A stretch of 64,000 nucleotides of DNA, taken from assembly GCA_006383075.2 (NCBI GenBank), contig SMNH02000003.1:36425-100424 (forward strand), given 5' to 3'. Below, in pieces: positions 1 through 9,210 of the stretch. Numbering within the stretch: position 1 is the stretch's first letter; every line of letters begins with the position of its first letter. The notes below the pieces were generated by a model. That model saw only the letters and a program-made list of their open reading frames with translations. It searched no databases and was not told the DNA's origin. A program made the translations under genes and the position numbers. This DNA is from Kordia sp. TARA_039_SRF (GTDB taxonomy: Bacteria; Bacteroidota; Bacteroidia; Flavobacteriales; Flavobacteriaceae).

Positions 1-524
1 CAAAGGCTAAAGCAGAAGCTGACCGAATTGCGAAAGCAAAAGCAGCAGAAGAAGCAAAACGCAAAGCGGAAGAAGCAAAAAAGAAAGCTGATATTGATGC
101 CTTGTTTAAAGATGCCAACGGAAACGGAACAGACGACGATGGAAAAGGAGAAGGTCCAGGTGATGGTCCTGGAAATAAAGGAAATCCGAATGGTGATCCG
201 TATGCGGCAAGTTATTATGGCGAACCAGGTTCTGGAAATGGCGGAACTGGCGGTTATGGTTTGAACGGAAGAAGTAAGTTGTCTGGTGGAGAAGTAGAAA
301 AGCAAGATTGTAACGAGGCTGGACGTGTAGTAGTGCAAATTAGGGTAAATCGTGAAGGAAAAGTGGTAGAGGCTATTGCAGGAGCAAAAGGAACTACGAA
401 CAACGCTGAATGCCTCTTAAAACCTGCGGAGCGCGCTGCTTACAAATATAGTTGGAATAAAGACTCAAAAGCGCCAACAACACAAATAGGTTTTATTGTG
501 ATAAACTTTAAATTGGGGCAATAA
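1..524 (+). CDS. TonB-like energy transducer, C-terminal part (5' end outside window)
   Basis: The reading frame is already open at position 3 and runs to TAA at 522-524, so the start lies upstream of the window. The visible part begins with a Lys/Ala/Glu-rich helical stretch typical of the periplasm-spanning arm of TonB/TolA proteins. A Gly/Asn/Pro-rich linker follows (about 110-270), then a compact C-terminal domain with the pattern GRVVVQIRVNREGKV, as in TonB C-terminal domains of Bacteroidota. Such proteins couple ExbB/ExbD to outer-membrane receptors. The stop is 14 nt before folC, so the two are probably co-transcribed. TonB rather than TolA is inferred from the C-terminal domain; exbB and exbD would be expected just upstream. 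Confidence 0.75.
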   Translation, partial: KAKAEADRIAKAKAAEEAKRKAEEAKKKADIDALFKDANGNGTDDDGKGEGPGDGPGNKGNPNGDPYAASYYGEPGSGNGGTGGYGLNGRSKLSGGEVEKQDCNEAGRVVVQIRVNREGKVVEAIAGAKGTTNNAECLLKPAERAAYKYSWNKDSKAPTTQIGFIVINFKLGQ

Positions 525-538
525 ACAGTTTTCTTCGC

Positions 539-1759
539 ATGACTCGTAAAGAAGCTTTAGCATGGTTAGAAGCGCAATACCAAGCTTCTTATCAACAAAA
601 AGGAGCAGCTTCAAAAAGTGATGCTTGGGATTTGACAAAGATTTCCAAGTTCGCAGCTTATTTAGGGAATCCGCACGAAAAATTTAAAAGTGTACATGTT
701 GCTGGTACGAACGGAAAAGGTTCTACCAGTCATATGATAGCTTCCATACTGCAAGAAGCGGGTTATAAAGTTGGACTCTTCACATCACCACATTTAAAAG
801 ATTTTAAAGAGCGAATTCGTGTCAATGGTCATACGATTGCTACGGAAGCTACTATTGCCTTTGTGAAGCATTATAAAGACTTTGTAGAAGAAAATCAACT
901 CTCTTTTTTTGAATTGACAGTCGGGATGGCGTTTCATCATTTCGCGCAACAAAACGTGGATATTGCTGTGGTAGAAGTAGGTCTCGGCGGACGTTTGGAT
1001 TCTACAAATATCATCACACCAGGAGTATCTGTCATTACCAACATCGGATTTGATCATGTGAAAATTTTGGGCGATACCTTGTCAAAAATCGCAGTAGAAA
1101 AATCGGGAATCATCAAGAAAAATGTTCCTGTGGTTATTGGGGAATTTCACGAAGAAACATTTCCAGTTTTTAAAGAAAAAACACAAGAAGTCAACTCAAA
1201 ACTATATCTCGCCGAAAAAACTATCGAAAAAAAGTATCAAACAGATTTGTTAGGCGATTACCAGCAGAAAAATTACAAATCGGCAGTGCAAGCTGTGAAA
1301 TTACTAAACGGCTTTCAAATTACAGAAAACCACATTCAAAATGGATTGGCAAAAGTGGTTTCAAATACCAATTTACAAGGTAGATGGCAAATTCTGTCTA
1401 AAAACCCAAAAACAATTTGCGATACCGCGCACAACAAAGAAGGATTGGAATTGAATATGCAACAATTGCAAAAAGAATCTTTTGAAACGCTGCACATTGT
1501 GTTGGGCATGGTGAATGATAAAAATCTCTTTGAAATTATACCCATACTACCAAAAGATGCTGTTTATTACTTTTGCAGTCCAAAACTAAACAGAGCTTTA
1601 CCAGCGCAGGAATTACAAAAAATAGCGGCAACATATCATCGAAATGGTACTATATATAATTCAGTGCCAGAAGCGTATGAAGCGGCAAAAAAACAAGCAA
1701 TAGACAATGATGGTATTTATATTGGCGGAAGCAACTTTGTGGTAGCAGAAATACTTTAA
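539..1759 (+). CDS. folC: Bifunctional folylpolyglutamate synthase/dihydrofolate synthase
   Basis: This 406-residue protein has the usual FolC length. It adds glutamate to dihydropteroate and to folates in the cytoplasm. The Mur-ligase-type ATP-binding loop AGTNGKGSTS lies near residue 55, followed by LFTSPHL, a folate-ligase signature. The central VVEVGLGGRLDSTN motif and a C-terminal CDTAHNKEG motif (Mur ligase C domain) are also present. The ATG at 539 starts 14 nt after the TonB-like gene. A strong promoter and two tRNA genes follow the TAA. Confidence 0.95.
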   Translation: MTRKEALAWLEAQYQASYQQKGAASKSDAWDLTKISKFAAYLGNPHEKFKSVHVAGTNGKGSTSHMIASILQEAGYKVGLFTSPHLKDFKERIRVNGHTIATEATIAFVKHYKDFVEENQLSFFELTVGMAFHHFAQQNVDIAVVEVGLGGRLDSTNIITPGVSVITNIGFDHVKILGDTLSKIAVEKSGIIKKNVPVVIGEFHEETFPVFKEKTQEVNSKLYLAEKTIEKKYQTDLLGDYQQKNYKSAVQAVKLLNGFQITENHIQNGLAKVVSNTNLQGRWQILSKNPKTICDTAHNKEGLELNMQQLQKESFETLHIVLGMVNDKNLFEIIPILPKDAVYYFCSPKLNRALPAQELQKIAATYHRNGTIYNSVPEAYEAAKKQAIDNDGIYIGGSNFVVAEIL

Positions 1760-1776
1760 ATTTTTTAGGTTTAAAT

Positions 1777-1807
1777 TTTGTCAGATATAAAATCTATTCT
1801 ATATTTG
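1777..1807 (+). promoter_or_regulatory. Bacteroidota-type promoter for the tRNA-Val pair
   Basis: TTTG (ending 1780) is followed after 19 nt by TATATTTG (1800-1807), an exact match to the TTTG-N19-TAnnTTTG primary sigma promoter of Bacteroidota. The predicted start, a few bases past 1807, lies about 13 nt before the first tRNA. Confidence 0.8.
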
Positions 1808-1826
1808 CATCCGCTATAAGCAATAA

Positions 1827-1901
1827 GGGCGATTAGCTCAGCTGGTTCAGAGCACCTGCCTTACAAGCAGGGGGTCACTGGTTCGAATCCAGTATCGCCC
1901 A
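1827..1901 (+). tRNA. tRNA-Val (UAC), copy 1
   Basis: A full cloverleaf can be folded. The acceptor GGGCGAT pairs with ATCGCCC, and the discriminator is A. The D-arm is AGCTCAGCTGGTTCAGAGC. The anticodon stem CCTGC/GCAGG encloses loop CTTACAA with anticodon TAC (Val), and the T-arm contains GGTTCGAATCC. CCA is not encoded. It is one of two tandem copies separated by 26 nt. Confidence 0.95.
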
Positions 1902-1927
1902 CTCTTATTGAAATAAAAATGAATTAC

Positions 1928-2002
1928 GGGTGATTAGCTCAGCTGGTTCAGAGCACCTGCCTTACAAGCAGGGGGTCACTGGTTCGAATCCAGTATTACC
2001 CA
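1928..2002 (+). tRNA. tRNA-Val (UAC), copy 2
   Basis: This matches copy 1 outside the acceptor stem. The acceptor is GGGTGAT paired with ATTACCC, so base pair 4 changes from C-G to T-A and pair 5 becomes a G-T wobble. The anticodon is again TAC (Val), and CCA is not encoded. A terminator hairpin begins immediately after the discriminator base. Confidence 0.95.
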
Positions 2003-2003
2003 C

Positions 2004-2037
2004 AAAAAAAAGCTTCTATTTTTAGAAGCTTTTTTTA
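2004..2037. terminator. Bidirectional intrinsic terminator between tRNA-Val and murF
   Basis: The arms AGCTTCTA and TAGAAGCT are flanked by an A run on the left and a T run on the right, so the hairpin has a U tract on either strand. It lies between the converging tRNA pair (+) and murF (-). Confidence 0.85.
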
Positions 2038-2039
2038 GT

Positions 2040-3311
2040 TTATAGCAAATCTAAAATTCGTTCCAGCGCCATGCCGCGCGAACCTTTGATTAATAATGTG
2101 CTGTTTTTTAAGCTTGGGAATTGACTTTTAAGCGATTCAAACGTAGCGTGAATGTGTACGTTTTTGTGATTGTTTGTAGTGTTGCCAAAATTTTCTCCGA
2201 CTAAGTAAATCGTGTCAATATTTAGTGAAGCTACGTAATCACTGATAAATTGATGTTCCTTTTCGGCGCTTTCTCCTAATTCAAACATGTCGCCTAAAAA
2301 AGCAATTTTAGGACGTTCGCTGAGGTTTGAAAAATTATCCAATGCAGCTTTCATGCTCGTTGGATTGGCATTGTAGGCGTCTAGAATGATTTTGTTGGAA
2401 TGTTTCTCTATGATTTGTGAACGATTATTCGCGGGAATATATGCTTCTATAGCATCCTTAATGTCTGAGAGCGAAACCTTAAAATACGTTCCCATGGCAA
2501 TGGCTGCGGCAATGTTTGAAAAGTTATAGGAGCCAATTAATTGACTTTGAATTTCTACATTGTTTACGGTTGCCCTTACCATTGGGTTGGCGCTTACAAA
2601 CTGAATGGTGAGTTCGTGTGAAGCAGCGCTTCCAAAAGTGAAATGACGCGCGTTTTGAGTTCTTTCAACTTGTTTTGAATCGTCACCATTGACAAAAATA
2701 AATTTATCATTGGCTTTTAAATAATCGTACAATTCACTTTTTCCTTTAATCACACCTTCTACACCGCCAAAGCCTTCTAAATGCGCTTTTCCAAAGTTGG
2801 TAATATATCCGTAATCGGGTTCGGCAATACTGCTTAAAAAAGCAATTTCCTTTTGGTGATTTGCGCCCATTTCTACAATGCCTATTTCGGTAGTAGAATC
2901 CATAAAAAGTAAGGTAAGCGGTACGCCAATATGATTGTTTAAATTGCCTTTGGTAGCGGTAGTTTTATATTTTTTAGAAATAACAGCGTTTATTAATTCT
3001 TTGGTCGTTGTTTTTCCGTTGCTTCCTGTCAAAGATATAATTGGAATATTGAGTTGTTTTCTGTGATGATTTGCAAGTCGCTGTAGTGTTTCTAATACGT
3101 TTTCAACTAGTATGGCGTATTCTGAGTCGTGATATGCTTCTTCGTCAATAACAGCGTACGCAGCGCCTTTTTCTAATGCGTCTTTTGCATATGCGTTTCC
3201 GTTAAAGTTTTCACCTTTTAGTGCAAAGAAAATAGAGTTGGGGATAATGTTTCTAGAATCTGTAGAAACTATCGGATATTTTTGAAATATAGCATATAAC
3301 TCTTGAATCAT
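2040..3311 (-). CDS. murF: UDP-N-acetylmuramoyl-tripeptide--D-alanyl-D-alanine ligase
   Basis: This 423-residue cytoplasmic Mur ligase adds D-Ala-D-Ala to the UDP-MurNAc tripeptide in peptidoglycan synthesis. The N-terminal substrate-binding domain contains STDSRNI and FFALKGENFNGN, typical of MurF/MurE. The ATP loop is SLTGSNGKTTTKE near residue 95. Later come VEMGANHQKEI and the C-terminal DAYNANPTSMKAAL, both MurF signatures. It follows gldJ on the same strand after a terminator, a neighbourhood known from other Flavobacteriaceae. Confidence 0.95.
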   Translation of the reverse strand: MIQELYAIFQKYPIVSTDSRNIIPNSIFFALKGENFNGNAYAKDALEKGAAYAVIDEEAYHDSEYAILVENVLETLQRLANHHRKQLNIPIISLTGSNGKTTTKELINAVISKKYKTTATKGNLNNHIGVPLTLLFMDSTTEIGIVEMGANHQKEIAFLSSIAEPDYGYITNFGKAHLEGFGGVEGVIKGKSELYDYLKANDKFIFVNGDDSKQVERTQNARHFTFGSAASHELTIQFVSANPMVRATVNNVEIQSQLIGSYNFSNIAAAIAMGTYFKVSLSDIKDAIEAYIPANNRSQIIEKHSNKIILDAYNANPTSMKAALDNFSNLSERPKIAFLGDMFELGESAEKEHQFISDYVASLNIDTIYLVGENFGNTTNNHKNVHIHATFESLKSQFPSLKNSTLLIKGSRGMALERILDLL

Positions 3312-3340
3312 CGGTATTTTTTTAGCTTACAAATTTAGAT

Positions 3341-3370
3341 AAAAAAAAAGCCCTGATAGGTCAGGGCTTC
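3341..3370 (-). terminator. Intrinsic terminator after gldJ
   Basis: Read on the minus strand, AAGCCCTGA and TCAGGGCTT form a 9-bp stem followed by a run of T. It lies 27 nt after the gldJ stop and separates gldJ from murF, although some read-through into murF is plausible. Confidence 0.85.
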
Positions 3371-3396
3371 ATATTTTATGTAATAAGTCGATATAA

Positions 3397-5082
3397 CTAT
3401 CTTGGACTTTTTCTTTCTTGCGATTTTGAACCTACTCTTGACATTGCACATCTAAATCCGATGTAAGAAGTTGCCATATATTCTGGGAAAGCTCTTCTTT
3501 GCGCAGGATCAATCCAATACGCTCTGTCTTTCCATGAACCACCTTTGTAAACTCTTACATTATCGTCAATTAATGTCGTTCTAGAATTTGATTTATCATA
3601 TTCTCTAATCATTCCTGTAGAGTCAGAATCAACAACGTGTTTTGGTGCGTTGTACATACGCTTGCCTTCCGCTTCACCGTTTTCAATATCTTCTTCGCTA
3701 AAACGGTCATAATATCTTGATGAAGATAAATCACCATCACGGTAGTTTCTGTTGTCAGACTTGTCAAAGTTCGTTCTTAAATACGTTTCTTTTTCGTTTA
3801 CAGGAACTTGTGCAATTTGTCCTGGAAGGTTTCTAGCTACAATTCTACCGTTAGCTAACGTATCATATTTAATACTGTCAGTAGTAACAATTACTGCTTT
3901 TCCTTCTTCATTAATCTTACTTTTCATGTAAACGTTACCACGATAGTAGTTGAAGTCACTTGCTTCATCATCTACAATTGGACGATATACATCGGCAACC
4001 CATTCTGCAACGTTTCCTGCCATATCATACAATCCAAAGTCATTTGGAGGATATGATTTTACTCTAGCTGTGATATCAGCACCATCGTCAGACCAACCTG
4101 CAATTCCACCGTAATCACCTTTACCTTGCTTGAAGTTCGCTAATTGGTCACCACGTCTTTTTCTGTTACCGCTTCTTGTAAATTCTCCTTTCCAAGGATA
4201 TTTTTTTCTACCACGGATGTTATTGTACTCACGTAAGCCATCTAAACCTTTTGCAGCATATTCCCACTCCGCTTCTGTTGGTAGGCGATATTCTGGTAAA
4301 ATAACTCCTGAGGTTCGTTTTGCGTATACGTTTTTATCTGTATCTGTAGAATCTTGAGATTTGCTATTTGCTTTTTGAGCAATTTTTCCTTGGTATTCAT
4401 CAATTTTCCCTCCGTACGTTTTAGAAGGGTCTGTTAAATATGCTTCCGTACTGAATGTAGCATCAGGGCTTAAACTATCAACAGATTTTGCTCCTTCAGC
4501 AATATAGCCTTCACGCTCTAACACAGCCTCATTCACTCTGTCAGTTCTCCACTTACAGAATTGCACTGCTTGAATCCAGTTAACACCAACAACAGGATAT
4601 TCTGCATATCCAGGGTGTCTTAAATAGTTGGTTGTCATCGTTTCATTAAATCCTAAACGATCTCTCCAAACTAATGTGTCTGGTAAAGCTCCTCTGTAAA
4701 TGTTTCGATAATTTTCGTTTTCTGGTGGAAAAACAGTTTTGGTCCAATATAAGTATTCAGTATACATTAAATTGGTTACCTCAGTTTCATCCATGTAAAA
4801 AGATTGTACGTGCTGCTGGTTTGGGGTATTATTCCAGTCGTGCATTGGATCATCTTGCGTTTTTCCCATCGTAAAAGTTCCACCTTCTATAAATACCAAT
4901 CCAGGAGCTGTTTCCTGATCTTTATATTTGGTATTTGCTGTGAATCCGCCATCTTTACCATCAATACGCCATCCTGTGGCTCTTGAGGTATTGTTTGATG
5001 ATGATCTTTTACAACTAAAAAATCCTAGTGAAACTACTGCGACAAGTAGCATAATTCTTAATGTTCGCTTTTTCATAGTCAA
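3397..5082 (-). CDS. gldJ: Gliding motility lipoprotein GldJ
   Basis: The 561-residue product starts with a lipoprotein signal ending in LGFFSCKRSS, so the mature protein would be anchored through Cys. The body is a formylglycine-generating-enzyme-like (sulfatase-modifying factor) fold: GLVFIEGGTFTMG near residue 60, LPTEAEWEYAAKG in the middle, YDMAGNVAEWVADVY, and VYKGGSWKDRAYW with IGFRCAMS at the end. GldJ and its paralogue GldK share this fold; GldJ is needed for gliding and T9SS function. The long insert between the FGE blocks and the position beside murF and porU favour GldJ. The second ATG (5076) is an equally good start. Confidence 0.9.
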   Translation of the reverse strand: MTMKKRTLRIMLLVAVVSLGFFSCKRSSSNNTSRATGWRIDGKDGGFTANTKYKDQETAPGLVFIEGGTFTMGKTQDDPMHDWNNTPNQQHVQSFYMDETEVTNLMYTEYLYWTKTVFPPENENYRNIYRGALPDTLVWRDRLGFNETMTTNYLRHPGYAEYPVVGVNWIQAVQFCKWRTDRVNEAVLEREGYIAEGAKSVDSLSPDATFSTEAYLTDPSKTYGGKIDEYQGKIAQKANSKSQDSTDTDKNVYAKRTSGVILPEYRLPTEAEWEYAAKGLDGLREYNNIRGRKKYPWKGEFTRSGNRKRRGDQLANFKQGKGDYGGIAGWSDDGADITARVKSYPPNDFGLYDMAGNVAEWVADVYRPIVDDEASDFNYYRGNVYMKSKINEEGKAVIVTTDSIKYDTLANGRIVARNLPGQIAQVPVNEKETYLRTNFDKSDNRNYRDGDLSSSRYYDRFSEEDIENGEAEGKRMYNAPKHVVDSDSTGMIREYDKSNSRTTLIDDNVRVYKGGSWKDRAYWIDPAQRRAFPEYMATSYIGFRCAMSRVGSKSQERKSPR

Positions 5083-5302
5083 GACTTGAGTATTGAAAGA
5101 AATTTAGGTTTGCAATATAGTAATTAAAGGTAAAATATCAAGATTAATTTCAAAATTTAATCCAACACTTTATCTTCATTATTAATATCAATAGTTTTCA
5201 TATAACGGGCACAGTTGTAATTTATTATTATTAATTTTGTTTTTTTAAAAAATTAGCTAAAACATTGAATAATATTTCAGTGTATTTACCGTTTAAGATG
5301 CA

Positions 5303-8300
5303 ATGAAAAAAACACTAACTTTTTTAATCAGCCTCCTTTTTATAAGTGCATACGCGCAAAATAAGCACTTTGACTTAACATGGAGTACTACGCCAAAAGA
5401 ATTTTCTAAAGAAAGCACAACCGTGCAATTGCCAACGTTCAACAAAGAGTATTTTGTAAGCAATGACGACGGAACCATTAGCTTTATAGCGCAATGGGAC
5501 GACAGTCGTTTTGTGAATTCTAGATCGTTACAACTTGACAATGTGGTTTACGAAACAATATCAAATGAAAGTTTGGGAGCTATCGATAAAACAAAGCTGC
5601 CAACATCAGTTCAGGCGAAAATTGTAAATGCCAGCGCAAGAGATAACAATGCGCATTTACTTATTGTTTCTCCATTAATCATGGAAAACGGAACGGTAAA
5701 AAAAGTTGTGAGTTTCGATGTTTCGTATAATTTTTCAGCAAGAAGAGCAACCGCAATCTCTAAAAGTAGTACAGCTATTAGTAGTTCAGTACTTGCGAGT
5801 GGAAATTTCTATAAATTTTCAGTGACAGAGTCAGGAATTTACAGGATAGATGCTAATTTTTTAAATCAATTAGGACTCAATACAGGCGCCATTAACCCGA
5901 GAAAAATTAAAATCTATGGAAATGGTGGAAGAATGATTCCACACCTAAACTCTCTAAATCAATATTACGACGTAGCTGAAAATGCCATTACGGTAGTTGG
6001 CGAGGAAGATGGTGAGTTCAATGCGCAAGACTACATCTTATTTTATGCAGAAGGTCCAGATGTGTTCAATGATGACAGTCAAACACACATCAATGCGTAT
6101 ACCGATAAAACTTTTTATTACATCACGGCAGATGGTTCGGAAGATGGTAAACGAATTCTAGAAGCAGTGCAACCAACAGCAGCGCCAGATGTGACTATTA
6201 CACAATATAATGATTATCAATATCATGAAGTAGACAACGTAAATATTGTAAAACTCGGTCGTAGATGGTTTGGAGAAGTATTTAATATTGAGTCAGAGCA
6301 AACGTTTAACTTTACACTGCCAAACTTAGTGACTACCGAACCTGTTCGAATAGGTATCAAACCTGCGGCAATCTCTAATGGGATTACCAATATGAATACC
6401 TTTATAAACAATCAGCCAGCGCAAAATATTGACGGACAACCAGCGTTTAATTTTACTTTTCCACAAATCAACGATTCCCGATTGGCAACAGAACACAATG
6501 TATCTGGAGTTTCTTCTAACAGAAATGGATTGATTATAGACGAAGTAAATGTAACATCAGAAGATTTAAACATTACGCTCAACTATCAAAACAATGGAAT
6601 TGCTGGTTCTATAGCATATCTCGATTATATTACGGTAGAAGCGACACGAACGCTGACAGGGATTGATGATCAATTCAAATTCAAATACGACGAAGCCAGA
6701 AACATCATGGGCGTTGGAGAATTTGTCATTTCAAACGCTAGTAAAGTCTTTGAAGTTTGGGATGTCACAGACATGTGGAATATCACGAAAGTAACCAATA
6801 CAACCTTAGCAAATACATTCTCGTTCAAAGCGCCAATGGGCGAAGTGCGACAATATATGGCAGGCGATACTTCACGATTCTTAATTCCTACCATCGAGCC
6901 AAACAGTCAAGTCGTAAATCAAGATATTAAAGGAACTATCTTTGCAGATGGCGATGTAGAATATATCATTGTGGCGCCAGAAAACTTAGCCTCACAAGCA
7001 GAACGCATTGCTGAATTTCACCGTGGAAACTCAGGCATGATTGTAAAAGTAGTGACGCTTCAAAGTATTTACAACGAATTCAATACAGGAAACCCTGATA
7101 TTGGTGCTATTCGCAACTTTATAAAATATGTGTACGACAATGCGAGCATACCTGAAAATCGTGTCAAATATGTATGTATGTTTGGTGATGCGTCGTATGA
7201 TTACAAAGATAGAATTCAAGGAAATACCAACATTGTTCCTGTGTTTCAAGCATATGACAGTTTCAATCTGACAAGTGGTTTTATGACAGATGATTTCTAT
7301 GGAATGATGGACAGTAACGAAGGAACCATGGCAGTGTTCGACCGTTTGGATGTGGCAATGGGAAGAATGTTAGTCCTTGATCCAAATCAGGCAAAAAATA
7401 TTGTAGACAAAACGCTAGTATACTACAGCAAAGAAGCATTTGGGCGCTGGCGAAATACGGTAACCATTGTTTCAGATGATGCTGAAAATAACTCTGACAA
7501 AGACTTGCAAGTCGATTTGGATGCGCTAGGCGAAGTCATTGCAGCCGAAAAACCATTCATCAATATCTCTAAAATACATTCGGATGCGTATGTGCAACAA
7601 TCTTCGGCGGCTGGAGAACGCTATCCAGAAGTTAATGAAGCCATCAAAGATAACATTGCATTAGGTTCATTAGTCGTTAATTACTTTGGACATGGTGGAG
7701 AAGATGGTTTGGCAGGTGAGCGAATTTTTGAAAAAGGAGACTCTCAAGAACTTACGAACGATTGTCGTTTGCCATTATTTATTACCATTACTTGTGAATA
7801 TACACGTTTTGACAATCCGCTACGGGAAACTGCGGGAGAATTTATGTTTTGGAATGAAAACGGAGGCGCAGTTTCACTCTTAACTACAACGCGACAAATA
7901 TTTCAAAATGTAGGAGTGAGCATCAACGAACTCTTGGCGAGATACTTATTTGCGTACGATTCTAACGAATATCCAACGGTGGCTGAAGCATTACGTCAAA
8001 CAAAAAACTTGGTGACAACAACCAACAAAAGAACCGTTTTCTACATTGGCGATCCTGCCATGAAACTAGCAATTCCGCAACCAAGAGTCAATCTCACAGC
8101 AATCAACGATGTGCCAATCACACAGCCAACAGATACACTCAAAGCATTAAGCAGAATAAAAATAGCTGGAAATGTCACCGACGATGCTGGAAACTTAATG
8201 AATACCTACAACGGAACGGTTTTCTCCACGATTTACGATAAAAAAATACAGCGTCAAACGCTATCCAATGACTTTCCATTCATTTTTGACTTTGAAACTT

Positions 8301-9178
8301 TGGGAGAAATCATCTTTAGAGGAAAAGCGGAAGTAGTAGAAGGGAATTTCGAATTTGAATTTGTTGTGCCGCGTGACATTACCATCCCTGTAGGAAACGG
8401 GCGTATCAGTTTCTATGCGGAAAAAGAAGGCACGCTCGAAGACCATACAGGATACAGTGAAGAACTCAAAGTAGGAGAGCTCAACGAAGATGCACCAATT
8501 GATAACGATGCGCCTGTGGTAGATTTATTTCTAAATGATGAAAGTTTTGTGTCGGGCGGAATAACAAACGAATCACCATTCTTACTTGCTAAACTCTCAG
8601 ATGCAAACGGAATTAACACGGCAAGTGGAATTGGGCATGATATTGTCGCTATTTTAGATGGTGATGAAGTCAATCCAATCATTCTAAACGATTATTACGA
8701 AACCGAACTCAACGATTATACACGCGGAATTGTAAAATTCCAATTGCGCGACTTGGAAGAGGGAACACATACACTATCGCTCAGAGCGTGGGATGTATAT
8801 AACAATTCAACCACTACAGAAATACAATTTACCGTTTTCAACGAAAGCAACTCACTGACGATTACTAATGTGTTAAATTATCCAAACCCTTTTGTTAGCT
8901 ACACGGAATTTTGGTTCAATCACAACAGCTCAAGTGAACTTGATATCATGGTGCAAATCTTTACCATTTCGGGGAAAGTAGTACGTACTTTGGTAGGAAA
9001 GACAAATGCTGGAGCCTCTAGCAAAGACTTTAGTTCGCTTTCGCGGGATATCGTCTGGGATGGAAAAGACGATTTTGGTGATAAACTCGCAAAAGGAGTC
9101 TACGTATACAAGATTACCGTAAAATCTCCGTTAACTAATCAGAAAGTTGAAAAATTTGAAAAACTTGTAATCCTATAA
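5303..9178 (+). CDS. porU: Type IX secretion system sortase PorU
   Basis: The 1291-residue product has a signal peptide (to about residue 19, ending SAYAQ). PorU is the outer-membrane-associated C25 (gingipain-like) protease that removes C-terminal sorting signals from T9SS cargo. The protease domain begins near residue 540 with EYIIVAPE. The catalytic pair is visible: His797 in NYFGHGGEDG and Cys831 in ITITCEYTRFD, 34 residues apart as in gingipains. The tail (about 1215-1291), with NYPNPF, GKVVRTL, WDGKDDFG and KGVYVYKI, resembles a T9SS C-terminal module. It is divergent from gldJ and followed directly by porV. Confidence 0.95.
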   Translation: MKKTLTFLISLLFISAYAQNKHFDLTWSTTPKEFSKESTTVQLPTFNKEYFVSNDDGTISFIAQWDDSRFVNSRSLQLDNVVYETISNESLGAIDKTKLPTSVQAKIVNASARDNNAHLLIVSPLIMENGTVKKVVSFDVSYNFSARRATAISKSSTAISSSVLASGNFYKFSVTESGIYRIDANFLNQLGLNTGAINPRKIKIYGNGGRMIPHLNSLNQYYDVAENAITVVGEEDGEFNAQDYILFYAEGPDVFNDDSQTHINAYTDKTFYYITADGSEDGKRILEAVQPTAAPDVTITQYNDYQYHEVDNVNIVKLGRRWFGEVFNIESEQTFNFTLPNLVTTEPVRIGIKPAAISNGITNMNTFINNQPAQNIDGQPAFNFTFPQINDSRLATEHNVSGVSSNRNGLIIDEVNVTSEDLNITLNYQNNGIAGSIAYLDYITVEATRTLTGIDDQFKFKYDEARNIMGVGEFVISNASKVFEVWDVTDMWNITKVTNTTLANTFSFKAPMGEVRQYMAGDTSRFLIPTIEPNSQVVNQDIKGTIFADGDVEYIIVAPENLASQAERIAEFHRGNSGMIVKVVTLQSIYNEFNTGNPDIGAIRNFIKYVYDNASIPENRVKYVCMFGDASYDYKDRIQGNTNIVPVFQAYDSFNLTSGFMTDDFYGMMDSNEGTMAVFDRLDVAMGRMLVLDPNQAKNIVDKTLVYYSKEAFGRWRNTVTIVSDDAENNSDKDLQVDLDALGEVIAAEKPFINISKIHSDAYVQQSSAAGERYPEVNEAIKDNIALGSLVVNYFGHGGEDGLAGERIFEKGDSQELTNDCRLPLFITITCEYTRFDNPLRETAGEFMFWNENGGAVSLLTTTRQIFQNVGVSINELLARYLFAYDSNEYPTVAEALRQTKNLVTTTNKRTVFYIGDPAMKLAIPQPRVNLTAINDVPITQPTDTLKALSRIKIAGNVTDDAGNLMNTYNGTVFSTIYDKKIQRQTLSNDFPFIFDFETLGEIIFRGKAEVVEGNFEFEFVVPRDITIPVGNGRISFYAEKEGTLEDHTGYSEELKVGELNEDAPIDNDAPVVDLFLNDESFVSGGITNESPFLLAKLSDANGINTASGIGHDIVAILDGDEVNPIILNDYYETELNDYTRGIVKFQLRDLEEGTHTLSLRAWDVYNNSTTTEIQFTVFNESNSLTITNVLNYPNPFVSYTEFWFNHNSSSELDIMVQIFTISGKVVRTLVGKTNAGASSKDFSSLSRDIVWDGKDDFGDKLAKGVYVYKITVKSPLTNQKVEKFEKLVIL

Positions 9179-9194
9179 ATAAAACCTATATTTG
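9165..9194 (+). promoter_or_regulatory. Internal promoter for porV inside the porU 3' end
   Basis: TTG at 9165-9167 and TATATTTG at 9187-9194 are spaced by 19 nt, an exact Bacteroidota promoter. The -33 part lies within the last codons of porU and the -7 part in the 32-nt gap. The predicted transcript start is about 10 nt before the porV ATG at 9211. Confidence 0.75.
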
Positions 9195-9210
9195 TTAAAA
9201 TTTTAACTGA

